Below are positions 47,857 through 55,793 of a DNA stretch of 64,000 nt, one piece after another. Under the pieces are notes generated by a model. It was given only the letters and a program-made list of their open reading frames with translations, had not been told where the DNA came from and did no database searches. A program made the translations under genes and the position numbers. Within the stretch, counting starts at the first letter, position 1, and each line of letters starts with the position of its first letter. Source of the stretch: an uncultured Oscillospiraceae bacterium (lineage in GTDB: Bacteria; Bacillota; Clostridia; Oscillospirales; Ruminococcaceae); the NCBI GenBank assembly GCA_934462925.1, contig CAKSIT010000006.1:1-64000 (forward strand). The letters run 5' to 3'.

Positions 47857-49197
47857 TCAGGTTATGTCGTTAGCGTCGAAAATGTCGCCGCACTCGGGGC
47901 AGAACTTGGGGGGATTGTGCGGGTCTTCAGGAGTCCAGCCGCACTTGTCGCACTTGTAGAGCGGTGCGCCTGCGGGCTTGGGCTTGCCGCAGTTCTGGCA
48001 GAACTTGCCCTTGTTGAGCGCGCCGCACGAGCAGGTCCAGCCCTCAGCCTCGGCGGGCTTGGGAGCGCCGCAGTTCTGGCAGAATTTGCTCGTGTTCTGC
48101 GTGCCGCACGAGCATTTCCATGAACCGGCAGGAGCTGCCTGTGCTGCGGGAGCTGCCTGCGCGGGCTGCTGCTGTTGCTGCTGTGCCTGCTGCTGCGCGC
48201 CCATCTGGAAAAGCTGAGCCGCGTTTATCCCGCCCTGCTGCTGCGCCATATTCATGCCCATAAAGCCCATCATAGCGCCGCCCTGATTGCCTGCGGCGGT
48301 CTGCATAGCCTTTGCCTGCGCGTCTACAAGCGTAGCGGCAGCCATGTTTGCATTGCGCATAACCGCGGTGCGCTGGAGGTTCGTAATCATCTCCTGCTGG
48401 TCCTGCGGCAGGGAGGGGGGATTCATAGCGAAAGAGTAAACGGAAATGCCGCGCAGCTCGCCCCACTTCTTGGAAAGCACCTCGTTGAGCGCCTGCGTTA
48501 TCTCCTCAACGTGCGCGGGGAGCATACTCGGGCGAATGCCTTTTTCGGACAGCTTGCCGAGTGCGGGCTGGAGCGCGGTGATTATCTCGGACTTAAGCAT
48601 ACTGTCAATGCTCGAGCGCGAATAGCTCTCGCCGAAATTGCCGCATACGTTCGTATAGAAAAGAACGGGGTTTACTATCTTATAGGAGTACTCGCCGTTG
48701 CAGCGCAGGGAAACGTCTACGTCAAGGCCTATGTTTGTGTCAAGCACGCGGAAGGGTATTGCCGTAGCCGTGCCGTACTTGTTGCCTACTATCTCCTTGA
48801 GGTTTATGTAGTAAACGCGCTGGTCGCGCCCTGCCTGCCCGCCGTAGGAGATACGCGCGCCTACGTCCTTAAGGGAAGCCAGCAGGCTGTCGCCGAGCTT
48901 GCCGGAGAACACCGAGGGGGAAGCGTCGGACTTGAACGTGAACACGCCCGCTTCCGCTGCGACCTCGCTTACCTTGCCGTCCACAACGATAAGGGCGCAC
49001 TGTCCCTCGTTTACGGCGATAACGCTGCCGTCGGTGATTATGTTGTCGTCGCCCTTGTTCGTCCCGCGCGATGCTACGCGCTTATGTCCCTTTACCGCGA
49101 GAATGTCCGCAGGCATTGCGTCACAGTAGATGTATTCCTTGTACTGGTCCTCGAGCGTTCCGCCCAGAGCGTTAAGTGCTGCCTTAATAAGTCCCAT
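47857..49197 (-). CDS. ydjI: SPFH-domain protein with zinc-ribbon tail, YdjI-like
   Basis: A 446-residue protein. After the start GLIKAALNALGGTLEDQYKEYIYCDAMPADILAVKG comes an SPFH/stomatin-like domain to about residue 290 (with EEITQALNEVLSKKWGELRGISVYSFAMNPPSLPQ). A Gln/Ala-rich stretch follows (about 330-360), then three zinc-ribbon units (CSCGTQNTSKFCQNCG, CSCGALNKGKFCQNCG and CDKCGW...CPECGD). B. subtilis YdjI has the same domain and works with YdjG/YdjH in membrane maintenance. Its own promoter is at 49313-49341; 49198-49305 is leader. Confidence 0.88.
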   Translation of the reverse strand: MGLIKAALNALGGTLEDQYKEYIYCDAMPADILAVKGHKRVASRGTNKGDDNIITDGSVIAVNEGQCALIVVDGKVSEVAAEAGVFTFKSDASPSVFSGKLGDSLLASLKDVGARISYGGQAGRDQRVYYINLKEIVGNKYGTATAIPFRVLDTNIGLDVDVSLRCNGEYSYKIVNPVLFYTNVCGNFGESYSRSSIDSMLKSEIITALQPALGKLSEKGIRPSMLPAHVEEITQALNEVLSKKWGELRGISVYSFAMNPPSLPQDQQEMITNLQRTAVMRNANMAAATLVDAQAKAMQTAAGNQGGAMMGFMGMNMAQQQGGINAAQLFQMGAQQQAQQQQQQPAQAAPAAQAAPAGSWKCSCGTQNTSKFCQNCGAPKPAEAEGWTCSCGALNKGKFCQNCGKPKPAGAPLYKCDKCGWTPEDPHNPPKFCPECGDIFDANDIT

Positions 49198-49312
49198 TGA
49201 GATTTCTCCTTATCTTACAGTATTTCTGCGCACGCCGCGCAGAGCCGTAGGAAAGCGCCGCGGCGTTTTTTCGCGGGAATCGTCCCCGCATAAAGCGCCA
49301 ACGCTTTCACTA

Positions 49313-49341
49313 ATTATACCATTTTTTCATCCATTCGTCAA
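49313..49341 (-). promoter_or_regulatory. Sigma-A promoter of the ydjIGH-like operon
   Basis: Minus strand: TTGACG (49341-49336), 17 bp, perfect TATAAT (49318-49313). The leader of about 108 nt contains GC-rich hairpins (GCGGG / CCCGC and GCCGCGGC). Confidence 0.8.
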
Positions 49342-49442
49342 TAGCTTGCGTAATTTTTTTGAGGAAATGCAACCTTTTTCTTCCGTGCGGGGTATTACTT
49401 GCAGAAGCGAAAAATTTTCAGCTCTTACAAAGGAGGCTTAAC

Positions 49443-51032
49443 ATGAAAAAAGGATTATCTCTTATCGCCATTCTATCCGTGCTTTTAACTGCGGGCTGCG
49501 CCGCTAAGTCAGAGCCTGCCGCAGGTTCGTCGGGCGCGGGCAGTATAGCGGGCGCTGCCGGTACTGCGGGGACTGACGGCGCTGCGGGGACGGCGGGTAT
49601 TTCGGGTACAGCGCCCTCCGCCGCGACCGATTCCCCCGCGGCGACAACGGCAGCGCCCATAGCTCCCGCAGCTTCGGCAGGGGAAAGCACGGCTGCGGAA
49701 AAGCCCGCCGCCGATACCGCTTTGAGCGCGGACAAGTCGGTTGGCGCGAAGTCCGAGAAGCCTGCGGAATCCGCAAGCTCCACCGAACCCGCAAAGCCTG
49801 CGGCGACAGCGCCCGCTGCCACCTACGGCCCGCACGATATCGGCGGGGTAGGCGCGGACGGCGGATACGGCGACGAGGTGCTGGCGGGTCTTACAGAGAG
49901 CGGAATGTTCGACATAGCCGAGGACGTTGCCTTTGCCGACGCATATGACGAGGCCGCAATGCTTCCCGCAGAAGCGGCGGGCGACTGCGATGAAATCTGG
50001 ATAGACCCGCCCTATGAAGAACCGCAGATACCGCCCGAGGCGGGGCTTCTCACGGGCGGCGAGTGGCGCGACAACGACCACTGGTCCGACTGGAACGCGC
50101 TTTACGGCTCGCGCAACGACTGGGAGCAGTTCAAGAGCGACTGGCGCATACCCTACGAAATGCGCATTGCCGTTACCGTAACGAGCGCCGGCAAGCCCGT
50201 CGAGGGCGCGCGGGTCTCCTGCCCGAACGCCTATGCGGACGCCGTTACCGACAACAAGGGCAGGGCGTATCTGTTCTACAAGGCGATAAACGGCCCTACA
50301 GAGCCTATAACGGCGCAGTACCTCGGCCTGAGCGCTTCCGTGGGCGGCGTGCTTGACAACGCCGCTGTTGAGATAGAGCTTGACGGCGCGCCCGCAGCCG
50401 CAGAGAAAAAGCTTGATTTCATGATAATGTGCGACACAACGGGTTCTATGTGGGACGAGCTGAGCTATCTTCAAGAGGAGCTTAAGGACATAATCACGCG
50501 CGTGCGCGAGGACAACGCGAATATCCCCACGCGGCTGTCCGTCAACTTCTACCGCGACGAGGGCGACGAGTATGTCGTGCGCGAGTACCCGTTCACTACC
50601 GACATAAACGCGGCGTGCAGCGCCATAGCCGAGCAGTCTGCGGCGGGCGGCGGCGACTTCCCCGAGGCGGTGCATACCGCGCTTGAGAGCGCTGTCAACA
50701 ACCACGACTGGGCCGAGGACAGCGTTAAGATACTCTTTCTGGTGCTTGACGCGCCCCCTCACGACGACGTGCAGATAGTGGACAGCGTAAACCTGCTTAT
50801 AAAGCAGGCAGCCGAAAAGGGCATACGCATTATCCCGATAGCTTCGAGCGGCATTGACAAGACGACGGAGTACCTGCTGCGCACAATGGCGTTCACCACG
50901 GGCGGCACGTACACGTTCCTTACCGACGACAGCGGCATAGGCGGCGGACACATAGAGCCTACGGTAGGCGCGTACAACGTGGAGAAGCTCAACGACATGA
51001 TGGTGAGAATAGTAAACGGTTATCTGGAATAA
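49443..51032 (+). CDS. Lipoprotein with von Willebrand factor A domain
   Basis: A 529-residue exported lipoprotein; the ATG at 49443 (MKKGLSLIAILSVLLTAGC) follows AAAGGAGGC. The lipobox is LTAGC (Cys19). A low-complexity Ala/Gly/Ser/Pro stretch of about 120 residues is likely the wall-spanning linker. Then follows a beta-sandwich region (MRIAVTVTSAGKPVEGARVSC) like a carboxypeptidase regulatory domain, and a VWA domain (LDFMIMCDTTGSMWDELSYLQ). Its metal site reads DTTGS instead of the canonical DxSxS. It probably binds a partner at the surface; the downstream secreted gene (15 bp later) is the best candidate. Confidence 0.83.
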   Translation: MKKGLSLIAILSVLLTAGCAAKSEPAAGSSGAGSIAGAAGTAGTDGAAGTAGISGTAPSAATDSPAATTAAPIAPAASAGESTAAEKPAADTALSADKSVGAKSEKPAESASSTEPAKPAATAPAATYGPHDIGGVGADGGYGDEVLAGLTESGMFDIAEDVAFADAYDEAAMLPAEAAGDCDEIWIDPPYEEPQIPPEAGLLTGGEWRDNDHWSDWNALYGSRNDWEQFKSDWRIPYEMRIAVTVTSAGKPVEGARVSCPNAYADAVTDNKGRAYLFYKAINGPTEPITAQYLGLSASVGGVLDNAAVEIELDGAPAAAEKKLDFMIMCDTTGSMWDELSYLQEELKDIITRVREDNANIPTRLSVNFYRDEGDEYVVREYPFTTDINAACSAIAEQSAAGGGDFPEAVHTALESAVNNHDWAEDSVKILFLVLDAPPHDDVQIVDSVNLLIKQAAEKGIRIIPIASSGIDKTTEYLLRTMAFTTGGTYTFLTDDSGIGGGHIEPTVGAYNVEKLNDMMVRIVNGYLE

Positions 51033-51047
51033 CGGGAAGATAATAAC

Positions 51048-52106
51048 ATGAAACTTAAAAGCATAATTTTTTCGGGAATACTGGCGCTTGCAATGACGGC
51101 GTCCTGCGCGCTTACCGCCGCTGCGGACGATGTAACGCACGAAGCGGAGCTGTCCGCGCTTGCGGGCGAAATGCGCGAGCGCGACAGCGAGGGTCTGCCC
51201 GTGGCGGCGGCAAGCACCGTGCTTAAGCAGCGGGAATGGGACGGCAAATCAAAGCTTAAGGCGAACACCTGCTACTTTATAAAGGACGGCGCTTCCGTAA
51301 CGGTAAGCGCGGGCAAAACGCTCCCTGCAAGCTCAATGATAGTTGTGGAAAACGGCGGAAAGCTCACCGTAAAGCAGGGCGCAAAGCTTGTTGTAAAGGG
51401 CGCGCTTATCGTTCACAGCAGCGCGAAGCTTACGGTAAACGGGCAGGCGGTTATCAAGTCAAAGGCGGCGTGCGTTGCCAACGGAACGGTTTTCGTGGGC
51501 GCAAAGGGCAAGCTGCCGGTATACGGCGACCTGCAGGTATCCGCAGGCGGTATGCTTAGCGCAAAGGGGCGCGCGGCGGCAGGCAAGGGCGGCAGAATAC
51601 TGAGCTTCGGCGACGTAAAGAAGCTTGCGGGGGGCTATGTGAGCGCATACACGCAGTTCAAGGCGGACGAAAAGCCGCTCTACATAGCGAACGAATACTC
51701 GGGCTACCTCAAAAAGGACATGGAGATAAGCGGCGTATTCGACGACAGCATGGAGATAACGGAAGACGCGGATAAGCTGGAGCTTCTCAGGTCCTTTGAG
51801 AGCGTACTCTACAAGTACGACGGCGAGTTCGCGGGCGTTGACTCTTTCGCGCTCAACCCGCGCGCGATTATGACGATATTCATGTGCAAGTGCCGCTACG
51901 CCTGCGAATGCTGCGATGGACCGCACGCAATCAGCGGCTGCTTGTACGGCTGGAACGGCATTATAGTTGACCGCTCCGACGCGGGGGACGGCGAGACCGA
52001 GAACGGCTCGTTCTACTGCTCCGTACTCGGGGCGGAGGACATGGGGCTTTTCGCCCCTGTTGACCCCGACAGCGAGGAGTATATTCGCGCGGGCGAATTT
52101 GCTTGA
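51048..52106 (+). CDS. Secreted protein with beta-repeat region and cysteine cluster
   Basis: A 352-residue protein with a signal peptide ending near AAA (residue 26). Residues about 85-180 show a repeating pattern (GGKLTVKQGAKLVVKGALIVHSSAKLTVNGQAVIKSKA) typical of a beta-helix or beta-roll, and near residue 280 is a dense cysteine patch (CKCRYACECCDGPHAISGC). It follows the VWA lipoprotein by 15 bp, probably on one transcript. I do not recognise the family. Cysteine clusters of this kind may bind metal or form disulfides. Confidence 0.7.
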   Translation: MKLKSIIFSGILALAMTASCALTAAADDVTHEAELSALAGEMRERDSEGLPVAAASTVLKQREWDGKSKLKANTCYFIKDGASVTVSAGKTLPASSMIVVENGGKLTVKQGAKLVVKGALIVHSSAKLTVNGQAVIKSKAACVANGTVFVGAKGKLPVYGDLQVSAGGMLSAKGRAAAGKGGRILSFGDVKKLAGGYVSAYTQFKADEKPLYIANEYSGYLKKDMEISGVFDDSMEITEDADKLELLRSFESVLYKYDGEFAGVDSFALNPRAIMTIFMCKCRYACECCDGPHAISGCLYGWNGIIVDRSDAGDGETENGSFYCSVLGAEDMGLFAPVDPDSEEYIRAGEFA

Positions 52107-52176
52107 TGGGGTGCGCCGCTTCGGGAAGCGGGGAAGCCCCTGCTAAGGCTAGGCGCTTGATTTAGATAGCGCCTAC

Positions 52177-52545
52177 GCTATCGGCGGCTCAGCTTTGGGA
52201 CATACTATGTCCCTGCGGTGCGAGGGAACACCCTCTTGGGAGAGGGGTAAGAAGAAAATCCGACAAAAACGGGGACTTCCCTGTTGCCCTTAGTTGGCGG
52301 CGTCGTGCCGCCTTTTGGGGCAACGCCGCAAACGTCCTGTTTGCGCCCTCTCCCAGTCGGGTTTTCCCTCGCGCTCCTTTTCCCCTCAACCCTCACCCCC
52401 TTTCCCCGTTTTTCTTGTGGCTGTGTGGGAATTGCCCCGCGTTTGATTACACGCGGTTGTATTGGTGGGGCGCTCCTTGTAGGTTTGTGGCTTGACAGGG
52501 CAGAGGGCTAAATCCGTGGCTTGGGGCGGTATATGCGTGGGGGTG
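52177..52545 (+). repeat. Dispersed repeat family C, copy 2
   Basis: Inverted relative to copy 1 at 80-385. It includes GGGACATACTATGTCCC, the block around CCTCTTGGGAGAGGGG and a tail through GCAGAGGGCTAAATCC. Compared with copy 1 it has about 65 extra bases between GACTTCC and CCCTCTCCC (52281-52345), rich in GC palindromes such as GGCGGC / GCCGCC. No gene is recognised. Bases 52107-52176 are short GC-rich intergenic sequence. Confidence 0.7.
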
Positions 52546-52593
52546 TGGCTTTATCTATAGAAAAAAGGGGCTGATTTCTCAGCCTCTGTTTTA

Positions 52594-53190
52594 TTACAGC
52601 TCGTTGCGGTTTTCAAGCGCTTTGGCCAGCGTTACGTCGTCGGCGAACTCTAGGGCTGAGCCTGCGGGGAGGCCGTAGGCCAGTCTGGTTACTTTTATGC
52701 CCATGGGCTTTATCAGCCGTCCTAGGTACATTGCTGTGGCTTCGCCTTCTACCGTGGGGTTGGTCGCCATTATAACCTCTTTTGCGTCGTACAGGCGCGA
52801 CATAAGCTCCTTTATCTTCAAATCCTCCGCGGAAACGCCGTCCATTGGCGACAGCAGCCCGTGCAGCACGTGGTACACGCCGTCGTACCCGCCCGAGCGC
52901 TCAAACGCAGAAACGTCCTTTGGGCTTTCCACAACGCAGATAACGCTCTTATCGCGCTCGTCGTCCGCGCAAATCGAGCATACCTCGCTGTCCGTGAAGT
53001 TCTGGCAGCACCTGCAAAGCTGAACGCCCCTGCGCGCCTGCAAAATGCCCTGCGCAAACTCCTCTACCTCCTCCACGGGGAGATTGAGCATATGATACGC
53101 GAGCCGCTGCGCGGTTTTTATGCCGATTCCCGGAAGCTTTGCGAACTGCTCCGCCGCAAGCGCAAGCGGCGCTGAAATAAACTCTGCCAT
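52594..53190 (-). CDS. recR: Recombination mediator RecR
   Basis: A 198-residue protein that forms a ring around DNA and loads RecA together with RecF/RecO. The ATG at 53190 (MAEFISAPLAL) is 8 bp after AAAGG and is preferred over a GTG 9 bp upstream. It has the helix-hairpin-helix LPGIGIKTAQRLAYH, a Cys4 zinc finger (CRCCQNFTDSEVCSIC) and the Toprim core (ICVVESPKDVSAFE). The comEC stop is 6 bp upstream. In Firmicutes recR usually follows dnaX-ybaB; here comEC is inserted between. Confidence 0.96.
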   Translation of the reverse strand: MAEFISAPLALAAEQFAKLPGIGIKTAQRLAYHMLNLPVEEVEEFAQGILQARRGVQLCRCCQNFTDSEVCSICADDERDKSVICVVESPKDVSAFERSGGYDGVYHVLHGLLSPMDGVSAEDLKIKELMSRLYDAKEVIMATNPTVEGEATAMYLGRLIKPMGIKVTRLAYGLPAGSALEFADDVTLAKALENRNEL

Positions 53191-53195
53191 AGTAC

Positions 53196-55214
53196 TCACC
53201 TTTCGTTTATCGTTATCTCGTACACGTCCCTAAGCGCTACCGTGTAAACCTCGCCGTAAATGCACACTCCGTTTTCGGGCAGCTCCTGCCGCGGCGAGGC
53301 ATAAAGCGCAAGCTGCGCGCAATTTTCGGGCGCGGCGCGCTTGCCGTAATAAAGCACGATATCTCCCGCGCGCATACCGCCCGCCCTGTCCGCGGTAATC
53401 GTAACGCTGCCTGCGGTCATGCTGCAAACCTGCGCGTCCGTGCGCGCAGCGCCCTGCGCAAGGTTCAGCGCGGCGGTTTCCTGCGGGACGTACACGCGCT
53501 CCACCTCGACAATCTGCGACAGCTCCTCAAGCGCCGCCGCTCCCTGCGCGCCTATATCCGCGCCCGCCACAAAAGCCACGCGGTGTATCCCGCTGCGGTC
53601 GAAGCGCTCTGCAATTTGCCTTGCAAGGCGCTCGCTGCCGCTGCCCGAAACCAGTACCGCGGCGTTGTCGCCTATGCACACAATCGCAGCGCCGCTTGCA
53701 CCGTCGCTTACAAACTCCGCCCTGCTGCGCCATTCGCGCGCGACAAGGCACATAAGCATTGAAAACGTAACGAGCGCCCCGCACGCCGTAAACTTCACGC
53801 GCGGTATATGTTCGGGGCGGAACGCAGCCCACGCAGCAAGCACCGCGCACAAAAGCGCAGGCAGCGCGGCGAGTCTGTAATCCATAGCGAACCACAGCGT
53901 GCGCATTTTCCCGAAGAACTCCGCAAAGCTTGATATAAGCCCCAGAAGCCGTCCGAGAACGTCCGCCGGCAGCGGTAGTCCCGTAACAAAATACATCATA
54001 CCCGCGCCCATAGCGCACGCGAAAATCGGCGCAATCAGCAGCGTAGTAAATGCTCCCGCAGCGGAAACGCCGCCGAAGCACGCTATCCCCACGGGGCTTG
54101 TGCATATCACAGCGCCCAAAGAAGCCGCAGCGGGCTTGACGAGCGGCCGCAGCCGCTGCATTCCCTCGGGCAGCGCCCGCTCAATCGGCTCTGCAAGCCG
54201 CACGCCCACGAACCCTGCGCCAAAAACGCCAAGCACAGACATTTGCAGTCCCGCGTCAAGCGCGGCTGCGGGATTTGCCGCGCATATCACAGTCGCCGCA
54301 ACGCAAAGCGAGTTCAGCAGAACCGTTTTCCTGCCGAAAAGCTCCCCGACGTAGCACAGCGCAAGCATTACCGCCGAGCGTATAACGGAAACCTGCCCGC
54401 CGAAAAGCAGCGCCGCAAGCGGCACGGAAAGCAGGGCGAGCCACGTGCGCAAAAGCCTGCTTCTGTCGGGCAAAAGCAGCAGCAAAAACGCGGCGAACAC
54501 CGCAAAATGCGTCCCTGAAACCGCGCTGTAATGCGAAATGCCCGCAATGCGCATAAACTCGCTCTGCTTAAGCGAAAGCTCTGACGTGTCGCCTATGAGC
54601 AGCGCCTTTGCAAGCGCGCGTTGTTCGCCGTTCAGCTCGCGTTCAAGCGCCGCGGCGAGCATCCGCCTTATCGCCGCAAGCAGCGTGCGCGGCGTTACTG
54701 GGCGCTCTACCCCGCGTATCTCAGCGACTTCTCCCTCGAGCATTATGCCCTGCGCATGGGAGCGCGCGGTATATTGCTCGTCGAGCGCGCTAAGCTCCAC
54801 CAACGCGCGCACAGTCGCGCCAACCTCGCCGCTTTTCGCAGAAGTGAGCCTTGCGCGAACGTCCCTGCCGTCAAGCCGCACTAGCGCCGTAAACGCCTGC
54901 CAGTCGCCTGCGGTATCGGTAATTTCTGTGATTACGTACTGCGTTTCAACGGCCGTACCCGCGTAACTTTGCACGGGCTTTGCGTAAAGCTGCACCCAGC
55001 CGCTCATGCAAAGCACGCCTGCAAGCGCGCCCGCAGCGCATACTGCGGCGCGTTTTCTGCGGAATGCAAGCAGCGCCAGCACGCCCGCCGCAGCCACGGC
55101 AATAACGGCTCTCGCTATGTCGCCGACGTAATACGCAGCATACAGCCCTGCCGCAAAAAATGGCGCAAACATCACGGGCGGCAGCCGCAGAAGCGCGCTT
55201 GCTTCATCTCTCAT
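53196..55214 (-). CDS. comEC: ComEC/Rec2-like DNA-uptake channel protein, degenerate nuclease domain
   Basis: A 672-residue membrane protein. After N-terminal TM helices and an OB-fold-like DUF4131 region comes the Competence domain (about 230-500), with ISHYSAVSGTHFAVFAAFLLLLLPDRSRLL where most ComECs read SGLHIS, then ALDAGLQMSVLGVFG. The C-terminal part (from about 510) has the metallo-beta-lactamase position (IVCIGDNAAVLVSGSGSER) but no HxHxDH, so it cannot hold metal as usual. The same gap occurs in some ComEC families. No good ribosome site precedes the ATG; a hairpin does (55224-55250). Confidence 0.83.
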   Translation of the reverse strand: MRDEASALLRLPPVMFAPFFAAGLYAAYYVGDIARAVIAVAAAGVLALLAFRRKRAAVCAAGALAGVLCMSGWVQLYAKPVQSYAGTAVETQYVITEITDTAGDWQAFTALVRLDGRDVRARLTSAKSGEVGATVRALVELSALDEQYTARSHAQGIMLEGEVAEIRGVERPVTPRTLLAAIRRMLAAALERELNGEQRALAKALLIGDTSELSLKQSEFMRIAGISHYSAVSGTHFAVFAAFLLLLLPDRSRLLRTWLALLSVPLAALLFGGQVSVIRSAVMLALCYVGELFGRKTVLLNSLCVAATVICAANPAAALDAGLQMSVLGVFGAGFVGVRLAEPIERALPEGMQRLRPLVKPAAASLGAVICTSPVGIACFGGVSAAGAFTTLLIAPIFACAMGAGMMYFVTGLPLPADVLGRLLGLISSFAEFFGKMRTLWFAMDYRLAALPALLCAVLAAWAAFRPEHIPRVKFTACGALVTFSMLMCLVAREWRSRAEFVSDGASGAAIVCIGDNAAVLVSGSGSERLARQIAERFDRSGIHRVAFVAGADIGAQGAAALEELSQIVEVERVYVPQETAALNLAQGAARTDAQVCSMTAGSVTITADRAGGMRAGDIVLYYGKRAAPENCAQLALYASPRQELPENGVCIYGEVYTVALRDVYEITINER

Positions 55215-55223
55215 AAATCCCGA

Positions 55224-55250
55224 AAAGCGGCCCTTTTACAGGACCGCTCT
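55224..55250 (-). terminator. Hairpin upstream of comEC, possible terminator after ybaB
   Basis: Minus strand stem AGAGCGGTCC / GGGCCGCTTTT (one mismatch), then TTCGGG. It abuts the right end of a diverged family A copy, again showing that element beside a hairpin. Confidence 0.5.
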
Positions 55251-55404
55251 GAACCGTCGAAAAACCCACATACGGGGGTTTTCCGCCGAAGCATCTCAGC
55301 TGCGCGCACTCATTGTCGGATAACCGACAATTCGTACACTTGCTGAGATAAAAGTGTTTTTTGCCTCGGGAAGCCCAAGGCAAAAAAGTTATTTCAACAG
55401 ACTG
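55247..55404 (-). mobile_element. Repeat family A, diverged inverted copy A6
   Basis: Read on the minus strand it starts CAGTCTGTTGAAATAAC and ends TTTTTCGACGGTTCAGAG. The TTTTGCCTTGGG / CCCGAGGCAAA hairpin and CCCCCGTATGTGGG are retained, the first internal hairpin (CCCGCGTATGCGGG) is deleted, and the GC-rich middle hairpin is replaced by TTGTCGGTTATCCGACAA. It lies between ybaB and comEC. Confidence 0.65.
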
Positions 55405-55431
55405 TTCTGAAATGCCGTGTGACCGCTTAAA

Positions 55432-55779
55432 TCAGATGAACCCGGGGAACGAAACGCCGCCCGTTACCTTTTCCATCTCTGCCGCGCCGTAGTCGTCAAC
55501 TTCTTTAAGTATCTCGTTTACACCGCTTATGATGAGGTCCTGAAGCATCTCTATGTCCTCGGGGTCAACGACCTCGGGCTTTATCTTAACGCTCTTAAGC
55601 TGCTTGTCGCCTGTCATAACAAGCTCGATAGCGCCGCCGCCAACCTGCTTTGTAAACTCCTTGGTTTCAAGCTCCTCCTGAACCTTTGCGATGTCGTCCT
55701 GCATTTTCTGCGCTTTTTTTACCATCTGGTTCATGTTGGGGGTGGAATTCTGATATTCCTTGGGTAATCTTGCTTTCAT
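55432..55779 (-). CDS. ybaB: Nucleoid-associated protein YbaB/EbfC
   Basis: A 115-residue DNA-binding protein; the ATG at 55779 (MKARLPKEYQN) follows AAAGGA, and a start 18 bp upstream is less likely. It has MVKKAQKMQDDIAKVQEELETKEFT and the family core GGGAIELVMTGDKQLKSVKIKPEVVDPED. It follows dnaX by 14 bp and should be co-transcribed with it, as in most bacteria. Confidence 0.93.
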   Translation of the reverse strand: MKARLPKEYQNSTPNMNQMVKKAQKMQDDIAKVQEELETKEFTKQVGGGAIELVMTGDKQLKSVKIKPEVVDPEDIEMLQDLIISGVNEILKEVDDYGAAEMEKVTGGVSFPGFI

Positions 55780-55793
55780 AATAAAATTTCCTT

